A DNA stretch of 13,334 nt from JAGQLF01 sp964437465 (GCA_964437465.1 CAYTGI010000027.1:1-13334), one strand, 5' to 3'; counted from the stretch's first letter, positions 6,499 through 13,334 are shown. Translations and numbers: made by a program. Notes: generated by a model not told the origin, from the letters alone.

Positions 6499-6507
6499 TG
6501 TTAAACT
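6499..6507 (+). promoter_or_regulatory. Possible extended -10 for the two-module glycosyltransferase
   Basis: TGTTAAACT resembles an extended -10 (TG-N-TAAACT) and lies 5 nt before the ATG at 6513. The transcript would begin at or beside the start codon. It matches the arrangement before dnaG and the HIT gene but has a weaker box. Confidence 0.3.
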
Positions 6508-6512
6508 AAAAC

Positions 6513-8726
6513 ATGAGAAAATCACTTCAAATTATTGGTCCGTTTGCCACAAATTATAGCTTTGCAAGAGTTAATAGAGGTTTGGCAAAGGCACTTTCTT
6601 ACACTCAGGATGAATATGAGATAACCTTGTATCAATCTAGAGAACGAATTGATAAGTGGCCAGAAGAAGACGATTTAAACAAATTCCCATACTTAAGAGA
6701 GCTTTGGAGAAAAGAGAGAGAAGAGACTGATGTTGCAATTTATTTTGACTTTCCAAAAGAAGGTCTTGTTGAACATGGCTTTAAGGATCTCCCATCAAAA
6801 ACTAAAATTTTCTACATTCCTTGGGAGGAGAGTATTTATCCTGAGATTTGGGTTAAGGAAATAAATGAGAATTTACACGGAGTTATGGTAACTTCTGGGT
6901 TTGTTAGAGATATTTTACGCAAAAATGGAGTTAAAGTTCCTACTGAGGTGATTTGGAATGGGATTGATGAAGGGATGATGGGTAAGCCAAATGGTAATTA
7001 TCCTCTTAAAACTAAGAAAAATTTTAAGTTTTTACATGTAAGCTCAGCTAGAAAGAGAAAAGGAATTGATGTTTTAATAAAATCCTATTTTGAAGAATTT
7101 AAAAAGGACGATGATATTTGTTTGGTAATAAAAAGTTTTCCTGGTCCTGATAATCAAGTTAAAGAGTTACTTCAGGAATTACATAATGAAAACTCACCAG
7201 AAATTGAACATATTACTTCACCTGATGTTAGTGATCAGGAGATGATTAATTTATTACACTCGTGCGACTGTACGGTCTATCCAAGTAGAGCAGAGGGTTT
7301 TGGGTTGCCAATATTGGAATCAATGTTTCATTCTGTCCCAGTGATTGCAACAAATTACAGTGCATATCTTGATTTTGCTAATGAAGAGAATGCATTTTTA
7401 ATTGATTATAATATTGAGAAAGCTACAGATTCTGAGATGGTTAATATCGGTGCAGTTTGGGCTGAGCCTGATTCGGCTGATTTAAAGAAGAAAATGCGAT
7501 TTATCTTTGAAAATATAGATTCAGACATAGTAAAAAGAAAAGTTAGATTAGCTAAGGAAGCAGCGTCAGAAATTACTTGGAAAAATGCCACAAAGAAAAC
7601 TCAAGAATTCGTAAAAAGGATAGAAGGAATCACTAAATTTAAAAATCAAAACGGTGCCGTAATTTCTTTTTTTAATAACGAAGATGGAGTTGCTGACTAC
7701 ACAAAAGAGCTTTATTCAAATATTGAGAATTCATTCAAAAACTTTTATTACATTTCTAACAAGGATATTGATTCAAGAGTTGAGCTTGATGCTGATAACG
7801 TAGTTCGAACTTGGGAAAGTGGTGAAGAAGAGTTTTCTGAAACTTTAAAATTTATTAAAGATAATAATATTCAATATGTTCATATTCAATATCATTCTGG
7901 TATTAATTTTCCTGCATCAGGCTTAGATACTTTGATACAAAAGCTGAAAGATATAGATAGAAAAGTATACATAACTCTTCACGCTGTTAAAGGGAATGGC
8001 TTTAATATTACTAAGCAATCAAAGAATCTAGGTCTAGTAGATAAACTATTTATCCATAACCAAGAAGATTATGACTTAGTAAATACTGAAAATAAAATCC
8101 TATTTCATCATCCAAGATCAGTAATAAAAAGAAGGTCTAAAAATAAACTTCAGAAAGATTTGGGATTTGGAAATTCTCCTGTAATCGCTACACACGGTAA
8201 GTTGGTTTTAGAAAAAATAGACATTGAAAATGTATTAGACGCTGTATCTGAATTGAGAAAAGACTATCCAGATATTTTATATCTTGCAGTTAACGCTGTT
8301 GTAAGTAGTAATACAAAAGCTAATGCTGATTTTGAATCATTAAAGGCTAAAACAAAAGAACTAGGAATTGAAAATAATGTAATATTTATATCAGATTTCT
8401 TATCAAAAGATCAGGTATACATGTTATTACAAGCCTCTGATATGATTTTATTTCCCTATAAAGATGTAGGGGAGAGTGCAAGTAGTGCAATTTCAAAATC
8501 ACTAGCCTCAGAGAGGCCTACAATTGTTACAGATATAAAAATGTTTAGTGAATTTAGGGATGAAGTTTTCAAGATAGAGAATTCTAATTCCCGAAATATT
8601 GCTAAAGCTATCAAAACTGTCCTTGGTGACGGTCAGCTTCGACAAAATTTAGTAAAAGCTGCTTCCAACTACATTAATAACTACGACTATAATAAGGCTG
8701 CAATATTGACCCTTCTAGAATATTAA
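6513..8726 (+). CDS. Two-module glycosyltransferase (tandem GT-B domains)
   Basis: A 737-aa protein made of two glycosyltransferase-like halves, probably acting in surface polysaccharide or glycoprotein synthesis. Module 1 (about 1-370): N-terminal IIGPFATNYSFARVNRGLA, IPWEESIYP, the VTSGFVRDILRKNGV segment, FLHVSSARKRKGIDVLI (173-189, donor-phosphate binding), and AEGFGLPILESM with intact Glu261-x7-Glu269. This is a complete GT4 module. Module 2 (about 380-737): starts VISFFNNEDGVADYTKEL, then YVHIQYHSG, ITLHAVKG, PVIATHGKLV, and ASDMILFPYKDVGESASSAI (641-660). Here Glu654 is followed at +8 by Lys662 instead of Glu, so module 2 has diverged and may use another donor or be non-catalytic. No membrane helix or signal peptide is visible. 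It is followed after 27 nt by dnaG. Confidence 0.82.
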   Translation: MRKSLQIIGPFATNYSFARVNRGLAKALSYTQDEYEITLYQSRERIDKWPEEDDLNKFPYLRELWRKEREETDVAIYFDFPKEGLVEHGFKDLPSKTKIFYIPWEESIYPEIWVKEINENLHGVMVTSGFVRDILRKNGVKVPTEVIWNGIDEGMMGKPNGNYPLKTKKNFKFLHVSSARKRKGIDVLIKSYFEEFKKDDDICLVIKSFPGPDNQVKELLQELHNENSPEIEHITSPDVSDQEMINLLHSCDCTVYPSRAEGFGLPILESMFHSVPVIATNYSAYLDFANEENAFLIDYNIEKATDSEMVNIGAVWAEPDSADLKKKMRFIFENIDSDIVKRKVRLAKEAASEITWKNATKKTQEFVKRIEGITKFKNQNGAVISFFNNEDGVADYTKELYSNIENSFKNFYYISNKDIDSRVELDADNVVRTWESGEEEFSETLKFIKDNNIQYVHIQYHSGINFPASGLDTLIQKLKDIDRKVYITLHAVKGNGFNITKQSKNLGLVDKLFIHNQEDYDLVNTENKILFHHPRSVIKRRSKNKLQKDLGFGNSPVIATHGKLVLEKIDIENVLDAVSELRKDYPDILYLAVNAVVSSNTKANADFESLKAKTKELGIENNVIFISDFLSKDQVYMLLQASDMILFPYKDVGESASSAISKSLASERPTIVTDIKMFSEFRDEVFKIENSNSRNIAKAIKTVLGDGQLRQNLVKAASNYINNYDYNKAAILTLLEY

Positions 8727-8738
8727 GCTTTACTTTGG

Positions 8739-8747
8739 TGATAAAAT
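8739..8747 (+). promoter_or_regulatory. Extended -10 promoter for dnaG, predicted leaderless
   Basis: TGATAAAAT is an extended -10 (TG-N-TAAAAT). The box ends 6 nt before the ATG at 8754, so the expected start of transcription falls on the A of the start codon. It lies in the 27-nt gap after the glycosyltransferase stop. No Shine-Dalgarno site is present, consistent with a leaderless mRNA. Confidence 0.45.
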
Positions 8748-8753
8748 ACAGTT

Positions 8754-10499
8754 ATGGGAGACGTAGAGAAAGTTAAAGAAGCTATTAATATTGTAGATGT
8801 CATTGGTAACTATGTAGAGTTAAAAAATGCAGGTTCTAACTACAAAGGTCTTTGCCCATTTCATAATGAAAAAACTCCATCATTCATGGTAAATCCTAAT
8901 CTTCAAATATATAAATGTTTTGGTTGTAGTCGTGGTGGAGATGTTTTTAATTTCTTGATGGAAATTGAAAGGTTAGATTTTCCGGAAGCATTAAAAAAAG
9001 CAGCCGATTCTGTAGGAATTCAGTTAAAGGAGAATATAAGGCCTAGAAATAAAAAAGAAGAAGAGTTAAAAGAGCGAATACTTAAAGCTAACGACCTTTC
9101 TTCTAAATTCTATAATCATATTTTAAAAACTCATAAGGCTGGTAAGCCTGGGAGAGATTATGCTATGAAAAGGGGTATTGGGGCTGATGAGATTGAAAAA
9201 TTTAGAGTTGGTTTTGCTCCAAAAAATAAGCAAAATCTTAAAAACTTCTTAAATAGCAGGGGCTTTGAAGATAAAGAGCTTATTGATTTTGGGTTGTTAA
9301 TAGATAGGAATGGGACTGTTATTGATAAATTTAGAAATAGACTTCTTCAGCCAATATTTAACGAAAAAGGTGAGGTTGTAGGTTTTAGTGGTAGATATAT
9401 CGAAAAAAGTGATTATGCTCCAAAGTATTTAAATTCTCCTGAAACACCAGTTTATAAAAAACAGGAATTACTTTATGGATTATTTCAAGCAAAAGAATCT
9501 TTGAGAAAAGAAAAATTTTTAATATTAGTGGAAGGAAATATTGATATCATTTCTTCGCATAGAGTTGGAGTTGAAAATATTGTTGCACCGTTAGGAACTG
9601 CGTTTACAATTGGTCAAGCAAGAAAAATAAAAAGATTTGCTGATGAAATATATTTTTGTTTCGACACTGATGGCGCTGGCATTAATGCATTAATTAGATC
9701 TATACCAATTGCAGAAGAAGTTGGATTGAATCATAAAGTAGTTGAACTTGGAGATTTTCAGGATGCTGATGAAATGATAAATAGAGATGAGAAGAAATGG
9801 AAAGAAGCACTTAGTAATCCAAAAGATAGTATTATGTTTCTCAAAAAGCTGTTCGCTAAGGATTTAGATTTGGGAACTGCTGAGGGCAAAAGAAATTTTC
9901 AAAACAGAATTGTTCCAATCCTACAAAGTATTAAAGATGAGACAGTTAAAGATCACTATATAAAGGATATTTCTGTAACTTTAGAAATTACTCGGGATGA
10001 TCTTAAAAGTATTGTTCAAAATAATAAAAAACTTAAGCTTCATTCAGTTAGTATTGATGAATCAGAAAAAGACATAAGGGTAAATAAAACAACACTTAGT
10101 CAGGAGGAATATCTTCTTTCATTAATTCTTCAAAATAATATGAAAGACTTTTTTCTTACTATTCCAGAAGATTTTCTCAGTAATCAGAATCTTCAAGAGT
10201 TTATATATAAAATTGTAGAACAAGATCAAGATATTTCTAAATCTGTTAAAGATGTTAAGGATGAGTCTATCAAAATAGCTTTAGAAAGAGTATTGTTAAT
10301 GGACATCACTGATGTTGAAGATATAGACCATGAGGTTGATGAACTGTATGTAAGACTCTACAGAAATTATTTAAAAAGAAAAATCTTAGAAGTTAGAAGA
10401 AAGATATCTACTGATGATGAATCGGACGATGCATTATCAGAATTACAATCACTTACAATGGAGTTAAAGACTTTACAGGGGATTACTTTCTTCTCTTGA
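8754..10499 (+). CDS. dnaG: DNA primase DnaG
   Basis: It makes RNA primers for DNA replication at the fork with the replicative helicase. It has 581 aa, near the usual length. Order of domains: zinc-binding CHC2 module (about 1-100) with Cys34-x2-His37-x17-Cys55-x2-Cys58 and the PFHNEKTPSF motif; RNA-polymerase core including FSGRYIEKSDYAPKYLNSPET; TOPRIM (about 255-340) with Glu260 in LVEGNIDII, APLGTAFT, and the metal-binding pair Asp304/Asp306 in CFDTDGAG; then a C-terminal helical region (about 440-581) for helicase binding. Two motifs deviate from the common form: EGNIDII where EGYMDVI is usual, and FDTDGAG where FDGDxAG is usual. The acidic residues are kept, so activity is expected. 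The last 17 nt overlap the convergent rpmH. Confidence 0.95.
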   Translation: MGDVEKVKEAINIVDVIGNYVELKNAGSNYKGLCPFHNEKTPSFMVNPNLQIYKCFGCSRGGDVFNFLMEIERLDFPEALKKAADSVGIQLKENIRPRNKKEEELKERILKANDLSSKFYNHILKTHKAGKPGRDYAMKRGIGADEIEKFRVGFAPKNKQNLKNFLNSRGFEDKELIDFGLLIDRNGTVIDKFRNRLLQPIFNEKGEVVGFSGRYIEKSDYAPKYLNSPETPVYKKQELLYGLFQAKESLRKEKFLILVEGNIDIISSHRVGVENIVAPLGTAFTIGQARKIKRFADEIYFCFDTDGAGINALIRSIPIAEEVGLNHKVVELGDFQDADEMINRDEKKWKEALSNPKDSIMFLKKLFAKDLDLGTAEGKRNFQNRIVPILQSIKDETVKDHYIKDISVTLEITRDDLKSIVQNNKKLKLHSVSIDESEKDIRVNKTTLSQEEYLLSLILQNNMKDFFLTIPEDFLSNQNLQEFIYKIVEQDQDISKSVKDVKDESIKIALERVLLMDITDVEDIDHEVDELYVRLYRNYLKRKILEVRRKISTDDESDDALSELQSLTMELKTLQGITFFS

Positions 10500-10680
10500 A
10501 CTTTTTATTTTTTTCCATCTTTGAGCCGAAGTCTACAGAAGCAGTTAGCTTTGCTCGACCCTTATTTCGTCTGTTTTTAAGAACATTACGACCAGTCCAT
10601 TTAGCCATTCTTTTTCGAAAGCCAAATTTTCTAACTCTTTTAATTTTACTTGGTTGATATGTTGGACCTTGTTTTGCCAT
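10483..10680 (-). CDS. rpmH: 50S ribosomal protein bL34
   Basis: A small basic protein of the large ribosomal subunit. The 65-aa product contains the bL34 core TYQPSKIKRVRKFGFRKRM (about 7-25), then GRNVLKNRRNKGRAKLTAS. It is longer than the usual 44-47 aa: five extra residues precede TYQPS, and a charged tail (VDFGSKMEKNKKFKRRK) follows the normal end. I chose the Met at 10680 over an upstream in-frame Met at 10731, because AAAAGG lies 4 nt before it and the strong promoter overlaps the upstream codons. The gene is not beside rnpA, its usual partner. Its 3' end overlaps dnaG by 17 nt in convergent orientation. Confidence 0.92.
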   Translation of the reverse strand: MAKQGPTYQPSKIKRVRKFGFRKRMAKWTGRNVLKNRRNKGRAKLTASVDFGSKMEKNKKFKRRK

Positions 10681-10702
10681 AATGCCTTTTCTAAACGACC
10701 TG

Positions 10703-10731
10703 ATTATAATATGATTAGAGTAATAATTCAA
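10703..10731 (-). promoter_or_regulatory. Sigma-70-type promoter for rpmH; shared symmetric -10
   Basis: On the minus strand, TTGAAT (10731-10726), a 17-nt spacer and TATAAT (10708-10703) form the best full promoter in the window. The expected start is near 10696, giving a 16-nt leader to the ATG at 10680. The 8-nt ATTATAAT (10703-10710) is self-complementary, so the opposite strand also reads TATAAT (10705-10710), placed to serve the gene at 10737. That direction lacks a clear -35. Confidence 0.7.
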
Positions 10732-10736
10732 TACTG

Positions 10737-11804
10737 ATGGATAAAGATAGAGGAAAGATAATTTACTTAACTATTTTTTTAGGAATTTTAATATTTCTTG
10801 GATTAGCTTTATTTATAAGGTTTTCAATAAATTTATCTGATTTATTCAATACTCAAGATCTTACCAGTTTTCAAATAAGTGATGAAGATAGAGAAAAACT
10901 TACTTCATCTAGGAGCAAAATATTAGGTGAGGGTAATAAAAAAGAAGAAGGTTGGAATCTTAAAAATTTAAGAAGTATAGATACTATTTCAGAATCATTT
11001 CCTTATTTATTAATTAAAGATGGTGAATTCTCAATAATTTATAAGCTTATAAAATCTGATATTGTTAATCCAGTTCACTTCATTCCTAATACAGCCACAA
11101 ATGTGAAAATATATGATGAAAAGGTTATAAGTTTTATATATAAGGATGCGAATGAAGTATTTTTAAACATGAAGGATAACGACTATTCAAAGAAGATAAA
11201 GCTCACTTTAGAAAGTATTGATGAGGTAATAGATTATATTTATATTGATAATTCCTTCTATTTTAATATTGAGGCTGATGGAGATAATTACTTATATTGG
11301 CTAGGTTTAGAAGATGAATCTTTGGAATTACTTGGAAGCTTGGAAGCTTTTAAAATGAATTTTAGTTTTCAAGGTATAGATAATAAAAAAATTGACTTTA
11401 TAAGTAATAATAAGTGTTTCTCTTATATCTTCTATAATAAAAGAATTGAAGATTCTAAGTGTTTATCAACAGGGGAGGAAGAAAAAGTACTTGAATATAA
11501 AGAAGAAAATTACGACATATTTGCGTCATTTAAATCTAACAATAGAAAATATTATTTAATTTGGGAGAATGATAATTTATTTTTAGCTTCTAAAAATAAC
11601 TTTAACGAAGAAGTTATAATTTCTGAAGTGGAGGCTCCATTCAGAAGGGTAGATGAATTTTTTGAGAATAATGGGACAGTATATGTGATAAAAGGGACGG
11701 AACTTTACTACTATGATGTCTTAAATTTCAAATGGAGACAGATTACATTCGAAGGCTTAGATATTTCGACTATTGATTTAATCAATAATAAAAGCGTCAA
11801 CTAA
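10737..11804 (+). CDS. Membrane-anchored protein of unknown function
   Basis: A 355-aa protein that I do not recognise. It starts with a short basic stretch (MDKDRGK) and a single hydrophobic helix at about 8-29 (IIYLTIFLGILIFLGLALFI), which looks like an uncleaved anchor with the remainder outside the cell. Residues 30-355 are acidic, rich in Asn, Asp, Lys and aromatic residues. They show recurring short beta-strand-like segments ending in Y/F-x-W or YY patterns (for example DNYLYWLGLED, KYYLIWENDNLF, ELYYYDVLNFKWRQITF), which suggests a beta-propeller or beta-sandwich; that is inference only. It begins 57 nt from the divergent rpmH start, and its 3' end overlaps the convergent SufBD-like gene by 27 nt. 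A and T dominate silent positions, as in its neighbours. Confidence 0.7.
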   Translation: MDKDRGKIIYLTIFLGILIFLGLALFIRFSINLSDLFNTQDLTSFQISDEDREKLTSSRSKILGEGNKKEEGWNLKNLRSIDTISESFPYLLIKDGEFSIIYKLIKSDIVNPVHFIPNTATNVKIYDEKVISFIYKDANEVFLNMKDNDYSKKIKLTLESIDEVIDYIYIDNSFYFNIEADGDNYLYWLGLEDESLELLGSLEAFKMNFSFQGIDNKKIDFISNNKCFSYIFYNKRIEDSKCLSTGEEEKVLEYKEENYDIFASFKSNNRKYYLIWENDNLFLASKNNFNEEVIISEVEAPFRRVDEFFENNGTVYVIKGTELYYYDVLNFKWRQITFEGLDISTIDLINNKSVN

Positions 11805-12197
11805 AATCTTAATTGCATCACTTTCTGTTATTCCTCGGCTAAGAAGGTAATGCTTTTCTTCTTCGGAGATTTTTCCTATAGAAGCTCCATGACTTGCAAC
11901 CACTTCGTCTTCTCCAATTTCCATAGAAGGTTCTACTATTGCATTTGATGTTTCGTCAATTAATAAGCATTTTATACTTAAATTTGTTAAGACATTTTTC
12001 GCTCCTTTTGGAATAATAATTTTAGGATGATATTCAAAAGTAGAGTTTTTTCCAACCACAGCTTTAATAATGATCTCTGCTGAAGTATTTTTTTGAAAGA
12101 AAAAATCTTTACTAATAATTAAACTTTCATCTTCATTAAGAACAAACTTTTCTATAATGTCTTTTTTTACAAAGACTCTTTTACCTTTCAGATTCAT
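11778..12197 (-). CDS. Short SufB/SufD-family domain protein
   Basis: This 139-aa protein matches only the C-terminal beta-helix core and tail of SufB/SufD, subunits of the SUF iron-sulfur cluster scaffold. The signature is near the end: KNVLTNLSIKCLLIDETSNA, VEPSMEIGEDEVVASHGASIG (His103), then ISEEEKHYLLSRGITESDAI, equivalent to the HGATvG and YLxSRGI motifs of SufD. Full SufB/SufD have about 400 aa or more, so this is a mini version. The start ATG overlaps the rnhB stop (ATGA), and there is no coding frame upstream that would extend it, so it is not a truncated pseudogene. No sufC, sufB or sufS lies in the window. Whether it still serves Fe-S assembly is open. No Shine-Dalgarno site is visible. 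Confidence 0.75.
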   Translation of the reverse strand: MNLKGKRVFVKKDIIEKFVLNEDESLIISKDFFFQKNTSAEIIIKAVVGKNSTFEYHPKIIIPKGAKNVLTNLSIKCLLIDETSNAIVEPSMEIGEDEVVASHGASIGKISEEEKHYLLSRGITESDAIKILVDAFIID

Positions 12198-12811
12198 TGA
12201 ATTATAGATTTAAAACTTTTTCTATGTATCTCAGTTATACCAAGACTCTTTAAAGCATCTCTATGGAATTTAGTACCGTAACCTTTATTTCTTTCAAATC
12301 CATAACCTGTAAACTTGTTTGATAATTCTTTCATCATATTATCTCTCTCAACTTTAGCTAGAATAGAAGCTGCAGCTATTGAGTAGTGATTAAGATCGCC
12401 TTTAATTATTTTTCTGGAATGGATTCCAAAATCTTGCCTAAATGTTCCGTCAATTAAAAAAAAAGTTTCACCATCGTTAAAGAGATTGACAGTCTGAAGT
12501 ATAAGTTTTTCTATTGTTTTCCCTATTCCATATTTATCAATCATTTGAACACTTCCGATCTTTACACTGTAATTATGTTTAGAAAGTAATCTATAAGCTG
12601 ATTCTCTTTTTTTTATAGAAAGTTTTTTTGAATCAGTAATTCCGCTTACAAATTCTGATTCAAGATCATAAAAATAAACTCCTATAGCAACTGGACCAGC
12701 CCAGCTACCTCTCCCTACTTCATCAATTCCGATAATTCTTCTATAGTTATTTTCTTTATCTGAAAGTAAATCTATTTCGAAGTGGGGCTTTAAATAGATA
12801 TCTAAAGGCAT
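12194..12811 (-). CDS. rnhB: Ribonuclease HII
   Basis: It cuts RNA in RNA-DNA hybrids, removing primers and misincorporated ribonucleotides, and needs divalent metal. It has 205 aa, typical. The N-terminal motif IIGIDEVGRGSWAGP holds the first two acidic ligands (Asp30, Glu31). ITDSKKLS (58-65) is the conserved substrate-contact loop, Asp121 lies in FLIDGTF, and IIKGDLNHYSIAAASILAKVERD supplies a further acidic ligand (Asp139 in KGD) and the conserved SIAAASILAK block. The ending NKGYGTKFHRDALKSLG is the family's C-terminal motif. The usual GIDEAGRGPLAGP is slightly changed (Val33, Ser36-Trp37). It follows the HIT gene by 6 nt and overlaps the next gene by 4 nt (ATGA), so it sits in a tight operon. 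Confidence 0.93.
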   Translation of the reverse strand: MPLDIYLKPHFEIDLLSDKENNYRRIIGIDEVGRGSWAGPVAIGVYFYDLESEFVSGITDSKKLSIKKRESAYRLLSKHNYSVKIGSVQMIDKYGIGKTIEKLILQTVNLFNDGETFFLIDGTFRQDFGIHSRKIIKGDLNHYSIAAASILAKVERDNMMKELSNKFTGYGFERNKGYGTKFHRDALKSLGITEIHRKSFKSIIQ

Positions 12812-12817
12812 ATGAGA

Positions 12818-13237
12818 TTATTTATCTAATTTGTAACGATTAACGATCTTTTCAGCATTTTCTTTTTCGTCAAGTTGTAATTTATTAAACTCAGAATCTA
12901 GAGCCTTTGAAAATCTTTTACCAAAATTCTTATCTTCACTAGGTACAATATGAATGTGCGCATGGCTTACACCTTCTCCATGAATAAAAGAGTAAACAAA
13001 TTTATTACCTGAAACATTTTGGTAGTGATTAGCTATTTTTTTACAAACCTTAAAGTATTCTCCAACTTCAATTTCTGGTAGATCCCAAACTAAGTCATAA
13101 TGCTTTTTAGGAATAACAAGGGTATGAGCTTCTACGAAAGGATAGACATCTAAGAAGGCTAGATAATTATCATCCTCAAAGATTTTGAAACTTGGTATTT
13201 CCCTTCTTACAATCTTGCAAAAAATACAATCATTCAT
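12818..13237 (-). CDS. HIT family (histidine triad) nucleotide hydrolase
   Basis: HIT proteins hydrolyse or transfer nucleotidyl groups from substrates such as adenosine phosphoramidates; the physiological substrate here is unknown. It has 139 aa. Seen: the N-terminal CIFCKIVRREIPS with Cys4 and Cys7 (zinc pair of the HinT/Fhit-like branch), LAFLDVYPFVEAHTLVIPKKH (about 26-46), and the triad VSHAHIHIVP with His92, His94 and His96; the middle one is the expected nucleophile. The C-terminal 35 residues are charged and helical. It is the first gene of an operon with rnhB (6-nt gap). The upstream region contains an extended -10 placed so that the transcript starts on the ATG. The inverted repeat at the window end lies about 65 nt upstream. 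Confidence 0.9.
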   Translation of the reverse strand: MNDCIFCKIVRREIPSFKIFEDDNYLAFLDVYPFVEAHTLVIPKKHYDLVWDLPEIEVGEYFKVCKKIANHYQNVSGNKFVYSFIHGEGVSHAHIHIVPSEDKNFGKRFSKALDSEFNKLQLDEKENAEKIVNRYKLDK

Positions 13238-13243
13238 AATTTG

Positions 13244-13252
13244 ATTTTAACA
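13244..13252 (-). promoter_or_regulatory. Extended -10 promoter for the HIT-rnhB-sufBD-like operon, predicted leaderless
   Basis: On the minus strand TGTTAAAAT is an extended -10 (TG-N-TAAAAT) whose box ends 6 nt before the ATG at 13237. Box and spacing are the same as before dnaG. The expected transcript starts on the start codon. No Shine-Dalgarno site is visible. Confidence 0.45.
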
Positions 13253-13301
13253 TAAAGATATTTTATTGAAATCTTACTAAACTTTTTGAGATTTATACCT
13301 A

Positions 13302-13334
13302 CTAAAGTAGCACTAACAAACTTACGAGAAGTAG
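13302..13334 (-). repeat. Truncated copy of dispersed hairpin element (copy 3, inverted)
   Basis: The 33 nt are the exact reverse complement of positions 22-54. They comprise the 3' tail of the element (ACTTCTCGTAAGTTTG on the minus strand); the hairpin arms would lie beyond the window. As at 4429, the tail side faces a nearby downstream gene promoter, here that of the HIT operon. The sequence ends inside the repeat, like the left end. Confidence 0.8.

Noticed and set aside
10681..10731. Upstream Met extending bL34 by 17 residues
   Set aside because: The extension would overlap the TATAAT and -35 boxes, is absent from the family, and the inner Met has a Shine-Dalgarno-like AAAAGG.
4496..12811. 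TGA recoding (as in Absconditabacteria/Gracilibacteria)
   Set aside because: TGA ends pyrH, dnaG and rnhB at the expected family lengths and no in-frame TGA interrupts a conserved protein.
1..13334. CRISPR array, tRNA or rRNA genes
   Set aside because: No regularly spaced short direct repeats and no cloverleaf or conserved rRNA sequence were seen on either strand.

Overview
This AT-rich, gene-dense 13.3 kb window looks like a scaffold from a Candidate Phyla Radiation (Patescibacteria) genome. The lineage cannot be fixed from sequence alone. The grounds are a DUF4012 envelope protein, SF-type PyrH resembling archaeal UMP kinases, a lone short SufBD domain, few Shine-Dalgarno sites, and GC-rich 'LPAGRQAG'-type palindromic repeats that I recall as common in such genomes. 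TGA is used as a normal stop (pyrH, dnaG, rnhB), which argues against the recoded Absconditabacteria/Gracilibacteria. Two 10-N runs (948-957 and 5079-5088) are scaffolding gaps that each split a real gene. The reading phase on either side shows that neither true gap is 10 nt long.

Layout. 1-176: a repeat copy, an intrinsic terminator and a promoter. 177-4042, plus strand: DUF4012 membrane protein (two pieces across a gap), a GT4 glycosyltransferase 4 nt downstream, and a small two-helix membrane protein. 4043-4495 has no gene and holds four structured repeats: a 20-nt GC palindrome, a three-way-junction palindrome with a precise 20-nt insert, a 10-bp AT hairpin, and a large hairpin element. 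4496-5965, plus strand: archaeal-type UMP kinase (pyrH, split by a gap) overlapping a DUF2085 membrane protein. 5962-6420, minus strand: rpiB. 6513-10499, plus strand: a two-module glycosyltransferase and dnaG primase. 10483-10680, minus strand: rpmH (bL34), sharing a divergent promoter region with a plus-strand membrane-anchored unknown protein (10737-11804). 11778-13237, minus strand: an operon HIT hydrolase - rnhB - short SufBD domain.

How the parts fit. The DUF4012 protein and the two glycosyltransferases suggest surface polysaccharide or cell-envelope work. The rest is housekeeping: nucleotide supply (pyrH), pentose phosphate interconversion (rpiB), replication and RNA-primer handling (dnaG, rnhB), and the ribosome (rpmH). 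All three convergent gene pairs overlap at their 3' ends.

The most unusual part is the repeat family. Copies lie at 1-54 and 4337-4429 (direct), and at 13302-13334 (inverted). Both scaffold ends stop inside a copy, so it is probably multi-copy and broke the assembly. The full copy can fold into a long GC-rich hairpin whose loop can pair with conserved sequence downstream. It may be a non-autonomous mobile element or a structured RNA.
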